Shown: positions 24,924 to 34,912 of the stretch, piece after piece
Layout: every line of letters starts with the position of its first letter
Numbering within the stretch: the first letter of the stretch is position 1
Made by a program: the position numbers and the translations under genes
Origin: Roseicyclus marinus
GTDB lineage: Bacteria > Pseudomonadota > Alphaproteobacteria > Rhodobacterales > Rhodobacteraceae
Assembly: GCF_036322625.1 (NCBI RefSeq)
Contig: NZ_AP027266.1
Location: forward strand, 127,001 to 191,000
Length of the DNA: 64,000 nucleotides
Direction: 5' to 3'
The notes under the pieces: generated by a model
Seen by the model: the letters and a program-made list of their open reading frames with translations, nothing else
What the model was told of the DNA's origin: nothing
Databases searched by the model: none

Positions 24924-25086
24924 ATGCAGACATTCCGTGACTTGCCCCAAACATGTCCGGGGTCAGGTGGAATTGTGGCAATTCCGGGGCAAGGATCGGG
25001 TGCTTTCGGTGCAGGGGTTCCAGCCCGGAAACCACACCCGCCCATCGGTCGGTATTGTTTCGGGATGGGCCGATCCTGCCGCGTCT

Positions 25087-26187
25087 TCAGCCGATACGGC
25101 CACCCCTGTCGCCGACCTGACCGCGATGGAGCAGCAGGTGGTCAAGCAGGATGCAGGCCATCATCGCCTCGCCCACCGGCACGGCGCGGATGCCGACGCA
25201 AGGGTCGTGGCGGCCCTTGGTCACGATCTCGACCGGTTCGCCCGATTTGGTGATCGTCTTGCGCGGGGTCAGGATCGACGAGGTCGGCTTGACCGCGAAG
25301 CGCACCACCACGTCCTGCCCGGTCGAGATGCCGCCAAGGATGCCGCCCGCATGGTTCGAGGCATAGACCGGCCCGTTGGCTCCCATGGAGATTTCATCGG
25401 CATTCTGGCTGCCGGTCAGCGCGGCCGCCGCCATGCCATCGCCGATTTCCACGCCCTTGACCGCGTTGATGGACATCATCGCGGCGGCCAGATCGGTGTC
25501 GAGTTTGCCATAGATCGGTGCGCCAAGGCCCGCAGGCACGCCGCGCGCCACGACCTCGATCACGGCGCCGACGCTGTCGCCCGATTTGCGCAAGGCATCG
25601 AGGTATTCGGCCCATTCGGCGGCCGCCGTCGCATCGGGCACCCAGAAGGGATTGCGCTCGATCTCGGCTGCGTCAAAGCGGGTGCGGTCGATGCCGTGCG
25701 GGCCCATCTGGACCATGTAGCCCGTGATCGAAAGCCCCGGAACCAGATCGGCCAGCGCCGCGCGCGCCACGCCGCCTGCGGCCACCCGCGCCGCCGTTTC
25801 GCGCGCGCTGGACCGCCCGCCGCCGCGCGGATCGCGGATGCCGTATTTCTGCCAATAGGTGATATCGGCGTGGCCGGGGCGGAATTTCTCGGCGATGTCG
25901 CCGTAATCCTTGGACCGCTGGTCGGTGTTGCGGATCATCAGCTGGATCGGCGTGCCGGTCGATTGCCCCTCGTAGACGCCGGAGAGGATTTCCACCTCGT
26001 CGGGTTCGCGGCGCTGGGTCGTGTACTTGTTCTGCCCCGGTTTGCGCCGGTCGAGCCAATGCTGGATCGCCGCCGCGTCGATGGCAACGCCCGGCGGGCA
26101 GCCGTCGACCGTGGCCCCAAGCGCGGGTCCATGGCTTTCGCCCCATGTGGTGACGCGGAAGAGGTGGCCGAAACTGTTGAAGCTCAT
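25087..26187 (-). CDS. aroC: Chorismate synthase
   Basis: Eliminates phosphate from 5-enolpyruvylshikimate 3-phosphate to give chorismate, with reduced FMN. The 366-residue length is standard. Signatures are [23 protein letters not shown] at the N terminus, [20 protein letters not shown] around residue 120-140, and the C-terminal [18 protein letters not shown]. The start at 26187 gives the exact family N terminus; the frame upstream is not homologous. It is transcribed away from the thiamine operon. Confidence 0.97.
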   Translation of the reverse strand: MSFNSFGHLFRVTTWGESHGPALGATVDGCPPGVAIDAAAIQHWLDRRKPGQNKYTTQRREPDEVEILSGVYEGQSTGTPIQLMIRNTDQRSKDYGDIAEKFRPGHADITYWQKYGIRDPRGGGRSSARETAARVAAGGVARAALADLVPGLSITGYMVQMGPHGIDRTRFDAAEIERNPFWVPDATAAAEWAEYLDALRKSGDSVGAVIEVVARGVPAGLGAPIYGKLDTDLAAAMMSINAVKGVEIGDGMAAAALTGSQNADEISMGANGPVYASNHAGGILGGISTGQDVVVRFAVKPTSSILTPRKTITKSGEPVEIVTKGRHDPCVGIRAVPVGEAMMACILLDHLLLHRGQVGDRGGRIG

Positions 26188-26286
26188 CGCGCGGGCATCC
26201 CTTTTGCTCAGACCACGGCCTAGCGTCCCAAGCGCCAAATGCCAAGGCGCTTGCACGCGGGCGGGCGCGGCGCTAGCTGTTGGCCC

Positions 26287-26377
26287 ACCTCGGGGTGGTC
26301 GTGATGCGACCTGAGATGCGCGGGCTGATGCGCGAACCCGTTGAACCTGAACCGGTTAGGACCGGCGGAGGGAAGGT
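26287..26377 (+). promoter_or_regulatory. TPP riboswitch (THI element)
   Basis: The sequence has the conserved parts of the thiamine pyrophosphate aptamer: ACCTCGGGGTGG at the 5' side, ACCTGAGATGCG, then GAACCTGAACCGGTTAGGAC and GGCGGAGGGAAGGT. ACCT at 26287-26290 and AGGT at 26374-26377 can close P1. It lies 60 nt before thiB, whose ribosome-binding site is GGAGGAG. Thiamine excess would be expected to switch the operon off, probably at translation initiation or transcript end. The expression platform was not resolved. Confidence 0.93.
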
Positions 26378-26436
26378 TTGCGGGTCACGAACGAACCCCA
26401 CACTTCACTTCGCCCGTCGCAATGGAGGAGTGAGAC

Positions 26437-27423
26437 ATGAAACACACCATCATCGCTGCGGGGTTGAGCGTTTTCGCAGGGGCCGCTTTCGCGCAGGCCC
26501 CGGTGCTGACGGTCTATACCTATGACAGCTTCGTATCCGAATGGGGGCCGGGACCGGCCATCGAGGAAGCCTTCGAGGCGACATGCGGCTGCGACCTGCA
26601 ATTCGTCGGCGCGGGCGATGGCGCGGCGCTTTTGGCGCGGGTCAGGCTGGAAGGCGAAAGGTCCGAGGCCGATGTGGTCCTTGGCCTCGACACCAACCTG
26701 ACGGCGGCGGCGCGCGACACGGGGCTGTTCGCGCCCCATGGCCTCACGCCCGAGGGGCTGACCCTGCCCGTCGCGTGGGACGACGCCGAATTCCTGCCCT
26801 TCGACTGGGGCTATTTCGCCTTTGTCCATCGTGCGGGGCTGGAGGATGTGCCGAATTCCTTTGCCGCGCTGGCGGCCTCCGACATCTCCATCGTTATCCA
26901 GGACCCAAGGTCCTCGACCCCCGGTCTGGGCCTGTTGATGTGGGTAGCGGCCGCGCATGGCGAGGGTGCGGCCGCGATCTGGGAAGGATTGGCCGACAAT
27001 ATCGTCACCGTGACCCCCGGCTGGTCCGAGGCCTATGGCCTGTTCCTCGAGGGCGAGGCCGACATGGTGCTGAGCTACACGACATCTCCCGCCTATCACC
27101 TGATCGCCGAGGAGGACGCAGGCTTTGCCGCAGCCGGTTTCGACGAAGGGCATTACATGCAGGTCGAGGTGGCGGGGATGCTGGCGGGCACCGATCAGCC
27201 CGAACTGGCGCGGGATTTCCTGCGCTTCATGCTGGACGAGGGGTTCCAGTCGGTCATCCCGACGACGAACTGGATGTATCCCGCCGCCCTGCCCGCCGAG
27301 GCGCTGCCCGAAGGCTTCGAGACGCTCTTGACGCCTGCGCGGCCCATCCTTCTGTCGCCCGAAGAGGCGGCGGCGGTCCGTGACGAGGCATTGGCCACAT
27401 GGCAAGCCGCGCTCAGCCGCTGA
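26437..27423 (+). CDS. thiB: ThiB, thiamine/TPP ABC transporter substrate-binding protein
   Basis: Periplasmic receptor for thiamine and its phosphates. The 328-residue protein has a signal peptide (MKHTIIAAGLSVFAGAAFA, cut before Gln20). The typical fold begins with LTVYTYDSFVSEWGPGPAIEEAFEA, and ILP-type contacts include VVLGLDTNL and WMYPA. The TPP riboswitch upstream gives strong support for thiamine as ligand. The end overlaps thiP by 25 nt, so translation is coupled. Confidence 0.95.
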   Translation: MKHTIIAAGLSVFAGAAFAQAPVLTVYTYDSFVSEWGPGPAIEEAFEATCGCDLQFVGAGDGAALLARVRLEGERSEADVVLGLDTNLTAAARDTGLFAPHGLTPEGLTLPVAWDDAEFLPFDWGYFAFVHRAGLEDVPNSFAALAASDISIVIQDPRSSTPGLGLLMWVAAAHGEGAAAIWEGLADNIVTVTPGWSEAYGLFLEGEADMVLSYTTSPAYHLIAEEDAGFAAAGFDEGHYMQVEVAGMLAGTDQPELARDFLRFMLDEGFQSVIPTTNWMYPAALPAEALPEGFETLLTPARPILLSPEEAAAVRDEALATWQAALSR

Positions 27424-28967
27424 GCGGGCTGCACAAGACGGGCGCGGTTTTCGCCGCGCTCGTCACGTTGGCCGTTCTGGGGCCCTTGGCCGCCGTGATG
27501 GCGCGGGCCGATTGGCCGCTGGCGCTGGGTCCTGCGGATCTTGCGGCGATCCGGTTCACGCTGGTGCAGGCGGCGCTGTCGGCCCTGTTGAGCGTCGTGC
27601 TGGCGATCCCCGTAGCGCGCGCGCTGGCGCGGCGGGATTTCGCGGGGCGGCGGATGCTGGTGACGCTGATGGGCGCGCCGTTCCTGTTGCCGGTGATCGT
27701 GGCGGTCCTGGGCCTTTTGGCGGTCTTTGGCCGGGCGGGCTGGATCAACGCGGCGCTCATGGGCATCGGGCTGGGGCGGATCGATGTCTACGGGTTGCAG
27801 GGCGTTGTGCTGGCCCATGTCTTTCTCAACCTGCCGCTGGCGGTGCGGCTGATCTTGCAGGGCTGGCAGGATATCCCGTCGGAACGGGTGCGGCTGGCGA
27901 TTGCGCTGGGATTTTCCGGGGCCGACATGCACCGCCATTTCGAGCGGCCCTTGCTGCGCGCGGTTCTGCCCGGTGCGGGTCTGCTGATCTTTCTCATCTG
28001 CACGACGAGTTTCGCGGTGGCGTTGATCCTGGGCGGGGGGCCGAGGGCCACGACCGTGGAACTGGCGATCTACCAGGCGTTCCGGTTCGATTTCGATCTT
28101 GGGCGCGCGGCGGCGCTGGGGTTGGTGCAGGTGGCGATCTGTCTTGGGGCGGGGGCGCTGGCCTTTGGCGCGATCCGGGGGCGGGAGCTGGGCACGGGGC
28201 TGGACCGCCCGCCGCTGGCATGGCCGGGGGATGGGCAGGGCGCGCGCGCGCGGGATGCGCTGGCGATCACGCTGGCCGCCCTGTTCCTGCTATTGCCCCT
28301 GCTTGCCGTGGCGCTGAAGGGTCTGCCGGCGCTTGCGGGTATGCCCCTGTCGGTCTGGCAGGCGGCGCTGCGGTCCGTGGTTCTGGCGCTGGCCTCCGCC
28401 GGTTTGGCGGTGGCGCTGGCCTTGCCCATCGCGCTTTTCGTGGCGCGGCTCCGCCGGCCCGGGATGGTCGAGGGGCTGGCATTCCTGACCATCGCGGTGT
28501 CATCGCTGGTGATCGGGACGGGGATGTTCGTGCTGATCCGTCCATGGGGCGACCCGGTGGCGCTGGCGCTGCCCGTGACGGGGCTGGTGAATGCGCTGGT
28601 GGCGCTGCCCTTCCTGTTGCGCGCGCTTGTGCCCGCCGCGCTGGCGGCGGAGGGTGGGCAGGGGCGTCTGGCCGAAGCCCTGGGAATGAGCGGGATGGCC
28701 CGGTTGCGCCATGCCATCCTGCCACGCCTTGCTCGCCCGCTTGGGTTTGGTGCGGGGCTGGCGGCGGCATTTTCCATGGGCGATCTGGGCGTGATCACCT
28801 TGTTCTCGAGCCCCGGACAGGGGACCCTGCCGCTCGAGATGTATCGGTTGATGGGGGCCTATCGCACCGATGACGCCCAGGGTGCGGCGGTGCTGCTCAT
28901 GGCGCTGACATTGGCGCTGTTTTGGCTGTTCGACCGGGGAGGACGGCTTGATGCTATCGCTCGATGA
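27399..28967 (+). CDS. thiP: ThiP, thiamine ABC transporter permease
   Basis: Inner-membrane permease of the thiamine importer. The 522-residue protein contains two fused binding-protein-dependent transport domains with about 12 helices. Each EAA-like loop can be seen (LAIALGFSGADMHRHFERPLLRAVLPG in the first; LAEALGMSGMARLRHAILPRLARPLG in the second). Two-domain fusion is normal for ThiP. It starts inside the 3' end of thiB and ends inside the start of thiQ. Confidence 0.95.
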   Translation: MASRAQPLSGLHKTGAVFAALVTLAVLGPLAAVMARADWPLALGPADLAAIRFTLVQAALSALLSVVLAIPVARALARRDFAGRRMLVTLMGAPFLLPVIVAVLGLLAVFGRAGWINAALMGIGLGRIDVYGLQGVVLAHVFLNLPLAVRLILQGWQDIPSERVRLAIALGFSGADMHRHFERPLLRAVLPGAGLLIFLICTTSFAVALILGGGPRATTVELAIYQAFRFDFDLGRAAALGLVQVAICLGAGALAFGAIRGRELGTGLDRPPLAWPGDGQGARARDALAITLAALFLLLPLLAVALKGLPALAGMPLSVWQAALRSVVLALASAGLAVALALPIALFVARLRRPGMVEGLAFLTIAVSSLVIGTGMFVLIRPWGDPVALALPVTGLVNALVALPFLLRALVPAALAAEGGQGRLAEALGMSGMARLRHAILPRLARPLGFGAGLAAAFSMGDLGVITLFSSPGQGTLPLEMYRLMGAYRTDDAQGAAVLLMALTLALFWLFDRGGRLDAIAR

Positions 28968-29640
28968 TCTGCGGCTGACGCAAGATGGTTTTACGCTGGC
29001 CCTGTCGGGCGATGTCGCGGCGGGGGAACGTGTGGCGCTTCTGGGCGCATCGGGGAGCGGGAAAAGCACGCTCCTGTCCCTGATCGCGGGGTTCGATTGG
29101 CCCGACCGGGGCCGTATCCTGTGGGACGGGCAGGAGATCACCCGCGCCCCGGTCGCCGGGCGGCCGGTGTCGATCCTGTTTCAGGATGGGAACCTGTTTC
29201 CGCATCTGACGGTCGTGGACAATGTCGCGCTGGGGCTTAGGCCCGATCTGCGCCTGTCGGAGGCGGACAGGGCGCGGGTGGAGGATGCCTTGGCGCGGGT
29301 CGGGCTGGCGGGCCTTGGTGGGCGCAAACCTGCGGCCCTGTCGGGGGGGCAACAGGCGCGGGTGGCCCTGGCGCGGATGCTGCTGAGGGATCGGCCGCTG
29401 GCGCTGCTCGACGAACCTTTTGCCGCGCTCGATCCCGGGTTGAAGACCGAGATGCTGGCGCTGGTGCGAGAGCTGTGCGTGGACCGGGGCCTGACGCTGA
29501 TCATGGCCTGCCACGACCTGCGCGATGCGGAACGGTTGTGCGACCGGCTCTGGCTCTTGGAGGATGGGGCGAAGGTGTTGGATTTAGCCATGGCGGATTT
29601 GGGGAAGGAGCCGCCAGAGGCCTTGCGCGCCTGGATGTGA
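28951..29640 (+). CDS. thiQ: ThiQ, thiamine ABC transporter ATP-binding protein
   Basis: ATPase of the thiamine importer. The 229-residue protein has Walker A GASGSGKST at about 32-40, the signature LSGGQQARVALARML near 135, and Walker B LALLDEPFAALDP just after. The H-loop follows in IMACHDLRDAERL. An ATG at 28951 is used, preceded by a weak GGAGGAC and overlapping the thiP end by 17 nt. It completes the riboswitch-controlled thiBPQ operon. Confidence 0.95.
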   Translation: MLSLDDLRLTQDGFTLALSGDVAAGERVALLGASGSGKSTLLSLIAGFDWPDRGRILWDGQEITRAPVAGRPVSILFQDGNLFPHLTVVDNVALGLRPDLRLSEADRARVEDALARVGLAGLGGRKPAALSGGQQARVALARMLLRDRPLALLDEPFAALDPGLKTEMLALVRELCVDRGLTLIMACHDLRDAERLCDRLWLLEDGAKVLDLAMADLGKEPPEALRAWM

Positions 29641-29689
29641 GGGGCGTGGTGAGGGGTTTGTTCGGCGCCGGTGACGTGGCGGGTGTTGC

Positions 29690-29796
29690 GGTGCGCCTGA
29701 AGGCGCATCCTACCGATGGGCCGCAAGGTGCGCCTGAAGGCGCACCCTACCCACTGGGACGGATTGTGCGCTGTAGGGTGCGCCTTTAGGCGCACC
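29690..29796. repeat. Palindromic repeat cluster (GGTGCGCC type), three units
   Basis: Units at 29690-29713 and 29727-29750 are in direct orientation, and 29773-29796 is inverted. Each has the core GGTGCGCC-N4-GGCGCACC or one change from it, with CCTAC/GTAGG at one side. They lie between the convergent thiQ and petC genes. Confidence 0.87.
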
Positions 29797-29824
29797 ATGA
29801 CCGGTGGGGCGACCCGCCAAACGA

Positions 29825-29850
29825 AAAACGCGCCCCGGGGGGCGCGTTTT
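29825..29850. terminator. Bidirectional terminator between thiQ and petC
   Basis: A 12-bp arm AAAACGCGCCCC pairs with GGGGCGCGTTTT around a minimal loop. A-run on one side and T-run on the other make it suitable for both the thi operon and the pet operon, which converge here. It lies 23 nt beyond the petC stop codon. Confidence 0.88.
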
Positions 29851-29872
29851 CCTGTTTGGCTAGCCACGAGGA

Positions 29873-30688
29873 TCACTCGGCGGGCTGTGCGCCCTTGGCG
29901 CGAGCCTTGACCGGAGCCCAGAGGCGCTTGTTCGTCAGGTAGAGCAGGACCGACAGCACGCCCAGAAGCAGCACGGCGGTAAAGCCCATCTGCTTGCGCG
30001 CCATCAGCTTGGGTTCCGCCGCCCAGGTCAGGAAGGCCGCCACGTCGAGCGCCATCTGTTCCTCGGTCGCTTCGGTCCCGTCACCGTATTCCACGGCACC
30101 TTCCCAAAGCGGCGGGGCCATCGAGATGTAGCCGCCGGGGAAGGTTTCGTTGCCGTAGAGAACCGAGCCGAATTCCTCGCGCTCGGACCCGGTGTAATGG
30201 GTCAGGAGCGAGGCGACATATTCGGGACCGCCCATGCCGCGGAACAGCGGGTTCAGGCCAAGCCCGTAGGGGCCGCTGAAACCCGCGCGCGCCTTGGTCA
30301 TCAGGCTGAGGTCGGGGGCCCCGGCCGCATCATTGGCCGGGAAGTTGTCATTCGGGGTGGCGGCGCGCCAATCCTGCAGCTCGGGGTCGTAGACCTCGAT
30401 GAAGTTCTGCTCGATGTAGGCGCGGACCTCTTCTTCGGTGAAGCCGGGGCCGCCCTCGTCCGAGAGGGTGCGGATCGGCACGTAGCGCAGGCCGTGGCAG
30501 GCCGCGCAGACCTGCGTGTAGACCTGCAGCCCGCGCTGGAGCTGGATTTGGTCGAAGGTGCCGAAGGGGCCTTCGAAGGAGAAGGCGTAATCTTCGACAT
30601 GGCCCGCCGCACCGGCTGCCAGCGCCGCCCCCGAAGAGAGGGCGAGCGTGGCGGCGGTGGCCGAGCTGAGGGCAAGTTTCCTGAGCAT
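29873..30688 (-). CDS. petC: Cytochrome c1 of the bc1 complex
   Basis: Haem c subunit of ubiquinol:cytochrome c oxidoreductase, in the cytoplasmic membrane with its haem domain in the periplasm. The 271-residue protein has a signal peptide (about 1-25). The haem-binding CAACH lies at 61-65, the methionine ligand region is [11 protein letters not shown] near 190, and a C-terminal membrane anchor follows ([17 protein letters not shown]). The start at 30688 begins the signal peptide. Third gene of the petABC operon, 17 nt after petB. Confidence 0.97.
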   Translation of the reverse strand: MLRKLALSSATAATLALSSGAALAAGAAGHVEDYAFSFEGPFGTFDQIQLQRGLQVYTQVCAACHGLRYVPIRTLSDEGGPGFTEEEVRAYIEQNFIEVYDPELQDWRAATPNDNFPANDAAGAPDLSLMTKARAGFSGPYGLGLNPLFRGMGGPEYVASLLTHYTGSEREEFGSVLYGNETFPGGYISMAPPLWEGAVEYGDGTEATEEQMALDVAAFLTWAAEPKLMARKQMGFTAVLLLGVLSVLLYLTNKRLWAPVKARAKGAQPAE

Positions 30689-30705
30689 ACTCAGTGTCCT
30701 TTCTT

Positions 30706-32061
30706 TCACTCGGCCGGCGTCGGCGCGGTGGCGGTCACGCCGCCATGGCCGTCGTGGTCTTTGCCGTAGTGGGCTTTGAAGTCTTCCTCGATCGTGGCCG
30801 GTGGGGTCGTCGGCTTTTCGATCACGCCCAGAAGCGGCAGGATCACGAGGAAATAGGCGAACCAATAGGCCGAGCCGATCAGCGCGATATAGGGGTAGAT
30901 CCCTTCGGCCGGCATCGCCCCCGCCCACATCAGGACGAAGAAGTTGACGACAAAGAGCCAGAACCACCACTTGAACATCGGCCGGTAGCGGCCCGAACGC
31001 ACCGAAGAGGTGTCGAGCCACGGCACCAGCGCCATCACGATGATCGCGCCGAACATCGCCACCACGCCGAAGAACTTGGCGTCGACGATGCCCGCGGTCA
31101 GGAAGTCGACCAGCATCACCAGCCAGACTTCGCCGTCGAAGGCGCGCAGGATCGCGTAGAACGGCAGGAAGTACCATTCGGGCACGATATGCGCGGGCGT
31201 CACCAGCGGGTTGGCCTCGATGTAGTTGTCGGGGTGGCCGAGGTAGTTGGGCATGAAGCCCACGATCGCGAAGAAGGCGACGAGGATCACGGCAAGCGCG
31301 AACAGGTCCTTGATCACGAAATAGGGCCAGAAGGGCAGGGTGTCGGCCTCGGCTTCCTTTTTCGACGTGCGGCGAACTTCAACACCCGTGGGGTTGTTGT
31401 TGCCAGTCGTGTGGAAGGCCCAGACATGCACGATCACGAGGCCCAGGATGACGAAGGGCAACAGGTAGTGCAGCGACAGGAAGCGGTTCAGCGTGGCATT
31501 GTCCACCGCCGGTCCGCCCAGAAGCCAGGTCTGGATCGCCTCGCCCACGAAGGGGATGGCGCCGAAAAGGCCGGTGATCACGGTCGCGCCCCAGAAGGAC
31601 ATCTGACCCCAGGGCAGAACGTAGCCCATGAAGGCGGTGCCCATCATCAACAGGTAGATCAGCATGCCGATGATCCACGTCACCTCGCGCGGGGCCTTGT
31701 AGGAGCCGTAGTAGAGGCCGCGGAAGATGTGGAGGTAAACGGCGATGAAGAACAGCGACGCGCCGTTCTGGTGGATGTAGCGGATCGCCCATCCCCCGTT
31801 CACGTTGCGCATGATGTGCTCGACCGAAGCAAAGGCCAGGTCGACATGCGGCGTGTAGTGCATCACGAGGATGATGCCGGTCACGATCTGGAGAACCAGC
31901 GTGAAGACCAGCACGATGCCCCAGATCCACATCCAGTTGAGGTTCTTGGGGGTCGGGATCATCAGCGTGTCATACATCAGCGACACGATGGGGAGCCTGC
32001 GGTGCAACCACTTTTCGGCGTTGCTCTTCGGCTCGTAATGATCGTGGGGAATTCCGGACAT
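30706..32061 (-). CDS. petB: Cytochrome b of the bc1 complex
   Basis: Carries haems bL and bH and both quinone sites. The 451-residue protein has eight helices. Familiar blocks include [30 protein letters not shown], the Qo-site segment [25 protein letters not shown], and [16 protein letters not shown] with the PEWY motif. Long alphaproteobacterial form, not the split b6/IV form. 18 nt downstream of petA, so in one operon. Confidence 0.97.
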   Translation of the reverse strand: MSGIPHDHYEPKSNAEKWLHRRLPIVSLMYDTLMIPTPKNLNWMWIWGIVLVFTLVLQIVTGIILVMHYTPHVDLAFASVEHIMRNVNGGWAIRYIHQNGASLFFIAVYLHIFRGLYYGSYKAPREVTWIIGMLIYLLMMGTAFMGYVLPWGQMSFWGATVITGLFGAIPFVGEAIQTWLLGGPAVDNATLNRFLSLHYLLPFVILGLVIVHVWAFHTTGNNNPTGVEVRRTSKKEAEADTLPFWPYFVIKDLFALAVILVAFFAIVGFMPNYLGHPDNYIEANPLVTPAHIVPEWYFLPFYAILRAFDGEVWLVMLVDFLTAGIVDAKFFGVVAMFGAIIVMALVPWLDTSSVRSGRYRPMFKWWFWLFVVNFFVLMWAGAMPAEGIYPYIALIGSAYWFAYFLVILPLLGVIEKPTTPPATIEEDFKAHYGKDHDGHGGVTATAPTPAE

Positions 32062-32079
32062 GAGCGCGTTTCCTCCGGG

Positions 32080-32655
32080 TCAGCCGAGCAGGATCGTGGT
32101 TTCATCCACGAATTCTGCGACGGGAATGGGAAGGTTCTGGGGGGCGGGCCCGCGACGGATGCGGCCGGCGCCATCGTAATGCGACCCGTGGCAGGGGCAG
32201 AACCAGCCGCCGAAATCGCCGGCACCGTCACCGATCGGCACGCAGCCCAGATGGGTGCAAACGCCGATCTGGACCAGCCATTCGCCGGTGTTCTCGCCGT
32301 TGAAATCGGTCATCGTGCGGTTTTCGTCGGTCGCGGGCACATCGCCGAGATTGCGATTGCGGGCGATGGGATCGACAAGATCATCGACCGAAACGGCGCG
32401 CGCCTCGGCGATCTCTTCCTCGGTGCGGTGGCGGATGAACACGGGCTTTCCGAGGAACAGCACGGTCAGCTGCGTGCCGACATCGACGCCCGACACGTCG
32501 ACGCGCATCTGGCTTGCCGCCTGCACGTCGGCGGAGGGGTTCATCTGGTTGACGAGGGGCCAAACTGCCGCCCCGACGGCCACGGCGCCGACACCGGCAG
32601 TGGCGTAGTACAGAAAATCGCGGCGATCACCGCTATGGTCTTCGGCGTGTGACAC
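32080..32655 (-). CDS. petA: Rieske iron-sulfur protein of the bc1 complex
   Basis: Bears the [2Fe-2S] cluster that takes electrons from ubiquinol. The 191-residue protein has a Tat-like N terminus ([20 protein letters not shown]). The cluster ligands lie in CTHLGC (133-138) and CPCHGSH (153-159). It begins at GTG, the only start giving this N terminus. First gene of the petABC operon; the promoter must lie in 32656-32902. Confidence 0.97.
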   Translation of the reverse strand: MSHAEDHSGDRRDFLYYATAGVGAVAVGAAVWPLVNQMNPSADVQAASQMRVDVSGVDVGTQLTVLFLGKPVFIRHRTEEEIAEARAVSVDDLVDPIARNRNLGDVPATDENRTMTDFNGENTGEWLVQIGVCTHLGCVPIGDGAGDFGGWFCPCHGSHYDGAGRIRRGPAPQNLPIPVAEFVDETTILLG

Positions 32656-32902
32656 GGTTTCGCGTCTCCCCTTGTTCTGGGTCCGGGGAATGCCGGACCT
32701 TGAAAACCCGAGAGGGCGAAGGGAGTCGTCCCTTCACCCGGATAGTCCGCTGTCTATGGATTGCCGTTATAGGCGTCCAGCGGACAAACGCGCGCATCTT
32801 GGCCGAAATGTCGCATCCAAACCGCCGATTTCGAGCGCGTTTTCAGCCCTTGGGTGAGCGGCCTGCCCTCGGGCTTTCGCCTGAATTGAGCATTGCCGGT
32901 GT
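32656..32902. other. Non-coding region with the pet operon promoter
   Basis: No gene is convincing in these 247 nt between the petA start and the 3' end of the GNAT gene. It must contain the petABC promoter, but I see no clear -35/-10 pair. Confidence 0.5.
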
Positions 32903-33331
32903 TCAGGGCAGCGGGCGGCGCATCACCCGGTGCAAGATGCCCGAGCCGTCGTCATATTCCGGCCCCTCGGCGACGAATCCCAGACCTTCGTAAAAGCCGA
33001 TGACGCTGACCTGCGATTCCAGCATCGCTTCGGCGAAACCGGCGGTGCGCGCCGCGTTCAGCGCATGGTCCATGATCTTGCGGCCAAGCCCCGTGCCACG
33101 GGCCTGTGGCAGGACCGCGACGCGTCCGATCTTGGCCACGGCACCCCGCGCGATCAGGCGCGCGGTGCCCAGAGGGCCGGTATCATCCTCGGCCAGGATG
33201 TGCAGGCAGGTTTCATCCGCCGCGTCCCATTCCTCGGCCTCGGGGATGCCCTGTTCCTCGATGAAGACGGCCCGGCGCACGGCGAAACAGGCCGCGCGGG
33301 CGGCTGTCGTCGTGGCGGGGCCGATCCTCAT
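32903..33331 (-). CDS. GNAT family N-acetyltransferase
   Basis: A 142-residue acetyl-CoA-dependent transferase. The N-terminal FAVRRAVFIEEQGIPEAEEWDAAD and the acetyl-CoA-binding motif VAVLPQARGTGLGRKIMDHAL near 80-100 match the ElaA/YjcF-like branch. The end is YDDGSGILHRVMRRPL. Substrate unknown. The start overlaps the GST stop by 4 nt. It is the last gene of the dapF operon. Confidence 0.87.
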   Translation of the reverse strand: MRIGPATTTAARAACFAVRRAVFIEEQGIPEAEEWDAADETCLHILAEDDTGPLGTARLIARGAVAKIGRVAVLPQARGTGLGRKIMDHALNAARTAGFAEAMLESQVSVIGFYEGLGFVAEGPEYDDGSGILHRVMRRPLP

Positions 33332-33933
33332 GCGGGGGCGGTGGCGGCCATCGAGGGGCGGGCGGCGAAAGCGGCATACCATGCCGCCAGCGCCGGACGC
33401 CCCGCGCGCCAGTCGCGCGCCCCGTGCCGCAGGTCGAGATACCCCAACGCGCAGCCCACCGCGATCTGGCCCATGTCGAGCGGTCCGGCCAGATGGCTCA
33501 TCCATTGCGCCTCGATCGCGTCGAGGCCACGGCTGACCTTGCCCCATTGCCCTTCGACCCAGGGGGCGAAACGCATCTCTTCGGGGCGATAGCGTTCCTC
33601 GTAGATCATGCCCACGGCGGCATCCATGATGCCGTCGGCGGTGGCCTCGAGCGTCAGAACCTCCCACAGGCGGGCCTCGGGATAGAGGGTGCCGCCGCGC
33701 GTCGCATCGAGGTAGCGGGTGATGACCCGGCTGTCATAGAGCGTCGGCCCCTCGTCGCGCACCAGCGCCGGGATCTTGCCCAGCGGATTGGCGGCGTTGA
33801 TCCGCTCTTCGCCATGCACGGGCGAGGTTGCCACCTGTTCGAAGGGAATATCGGTGATGCCCAGTTCGGCGATCACCACGCGCGCCTTGCGCACGAAGGG
33901 CGAGAGCGGCGAGCCCAGAAGAACCTGCGTCAT
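33328..33933 (-). CDS. Glutathione S-transferase family protein
   Basis: A 201-residue cytosolic protein with a thioredoxin-like N-terminal domain (LLGSPLSPFVRKARVVIAELGI; Ser at about 8 or 11 could activate glutathione; NPLGKIPALV; glutathione-binding DSRVITRYLD). A helical C-terminal domain follows. Substrate unknown; several bacterial GSTs act in stress or aromatic breakdown. It overlaps its neighbours on both sides by 4 nt (ATGA), which shows tight coupling in the operon. Confidence 0.9.
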   Translation of the reverse strand: MTQVLLGSPLSPFVRKARVVIAELGITDIPFEQVATSPVHGEERINAANPLGKIPALVRDEGPTLYDSRVITRYLDATRGGTLYPEARLWEVLTLEATADGIMDAAVGMIYEERYRPEEMRFAPWVEGQWGKVSRGLDAIEAQWMSHLAGPLDMGQIAVGCALGYLDLRHGARDWRAGRPALAAWYAAFAARPSMAATAPA

Positions 33934-34211
33934 GCGAGCCTCCGCAGGCGAAGGCGGGCCAGCGCGCCAAGGTCGATTTCCACGCCCGGACCGGTCGCGC
34001 CCAGGCGGATGGCGCGCCGAAGGCGGGCGGTGGCGTTCATCTGCCCCGGCGCATGGCCCAGATGCGCGCCCTCGGGCATCCGGTCCATCTCGGCCTCGGT
34101 GGCGGGGTGCAGGCTGTGGGGCCGCGCGCGGCGCGCCACGGCATAGCTGAGCGCCGCGACCGCGCCATAGCGCAGCGCCGCAGCAGCGATCGGGGTGAAC
34201 GGAATGGCCAA
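33930..34211 (-). CDS. Small protein of unknown function, TTG start
   Basis: A 93-residue basic protein beginning LAIPFTPIAAAALRYGAVAALSYAVARRARP and ending in a positively charged tail. The TTG start is supported by GGGAGG seven nt upstream and by coupling at its 3' end, where its stop overlaps the GST start by 4 nt. No in-frame ATG would give a sensible start. The N-terminal hydrophobic stretch could be one membrane helix. I do not recognise the family. Confidence 0.6.
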   Translation of the reverse strand: MAIPFTPIAAAALRYGAVAALSYAVARRARPHSLHPATEAEMDRMPEGAHLGHAPGQMNATARLRRAIRLGATGPGVEIDLGALARLRLRRLA

Positions 34212-34243
34212 GGCGCAACCTCCCTTGCGGCTGGAACTTGCGC

Positions 34244-34897
34244 TCAGAGATAGGGGAAGGGCGTGTCGCTGTCCATCGGCGGCGGGCCGTCGCGCATGAG
34301 CTGGGCCAGCCTCTCGACCTCGTGCCCGATGGGCGAGGAAGCGACCGCATCGGCAGCGCCAAGCCGGGCCGCTTCGGTCTTGTTCTGGTTGAGCTTCCAC
34401 GTCCCGTCGACCGCGTCCAGCGTGAACCGGAAGGGCAGGATGCCCCGCATCATCCGCGCCAGCGCCTCCTCTGGCATCTTGTCGACGGTCCAGGGTGTCT
34501 TGGGGGCAAGGCGATCCTCGAAATGGGCCGAAACGCGGTCGAGGTGGCGGCGCATCTCATCGGGATCGGCCGGGTGCAGATGCCCGCGCAAATGCACGGC
34601 GATGTAATTCCATGTCGGCACCTGCGCCGGGTCGCCATACCAATCGGGCGAAATGTAGCCATCGGGACCCATCACGGCGATGACGGCAGGCACGGGGCCT
34701 GTCACCGCCCGCGCGATGGGGTTCGAGCGCACAAGGTGCAGCTCGCCCATCGTCGCATCCGCGTTCAGCCAAAAGGGCACATGCGCCAGCATCGGCCCCT
34801 GATCGCCGTTCACGCACAAGGTGCCGAAACCGCGCGCGCGGGCAAAGGCGAGGTTCAGCGCCTCGGGTTCAGAGCGAAAGGCCGGGTTCGGGTGCAT
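34244..34897 (-). CDS. FMN-binding, PaiB-like protein
   Basis: A 217-residue split-barrel protein of the PaiB family, whose founder negatively regulates protease and sporulation genes in Bacillus; most bacterial members have no proven role. Typical parts are the N-terminal MHPNPAFRSE and FGTLCVNGDQGPMLAHVPFWL, the central PTWNYIAVHLRGHLHPAD, and the C-terminal KLNQNKTEAARLG. It lies 15 nt below mtaB in the dapF operon. Flavin-dependent regulation or detoxification would fit beside the GST and GNAT genes but is unproven. Confidence 0.88.
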   Translation of the reverse strand: MHPNPAFRSEPEALNLAFARARGFGTLCVNGDQGPMLAHVPFWLNADATMGELHLVRSNPIARAVTGPVPAVIAVMGPDGYISPDWYGDPAQVPTWNYIAVHLRGHLHPADPDEMRRHLDRVSAHFEDRLAPKTPWTVDKMPEEALARMMRGILPFRFTLDAVDGTWKLNQNKTEAARLGAADAVASSPIGHEVERLAQLMRDGPPPMDSDTPFPYL

Positions 34898-34912
34898 CTC
34901 TCTCCCCGTCGG

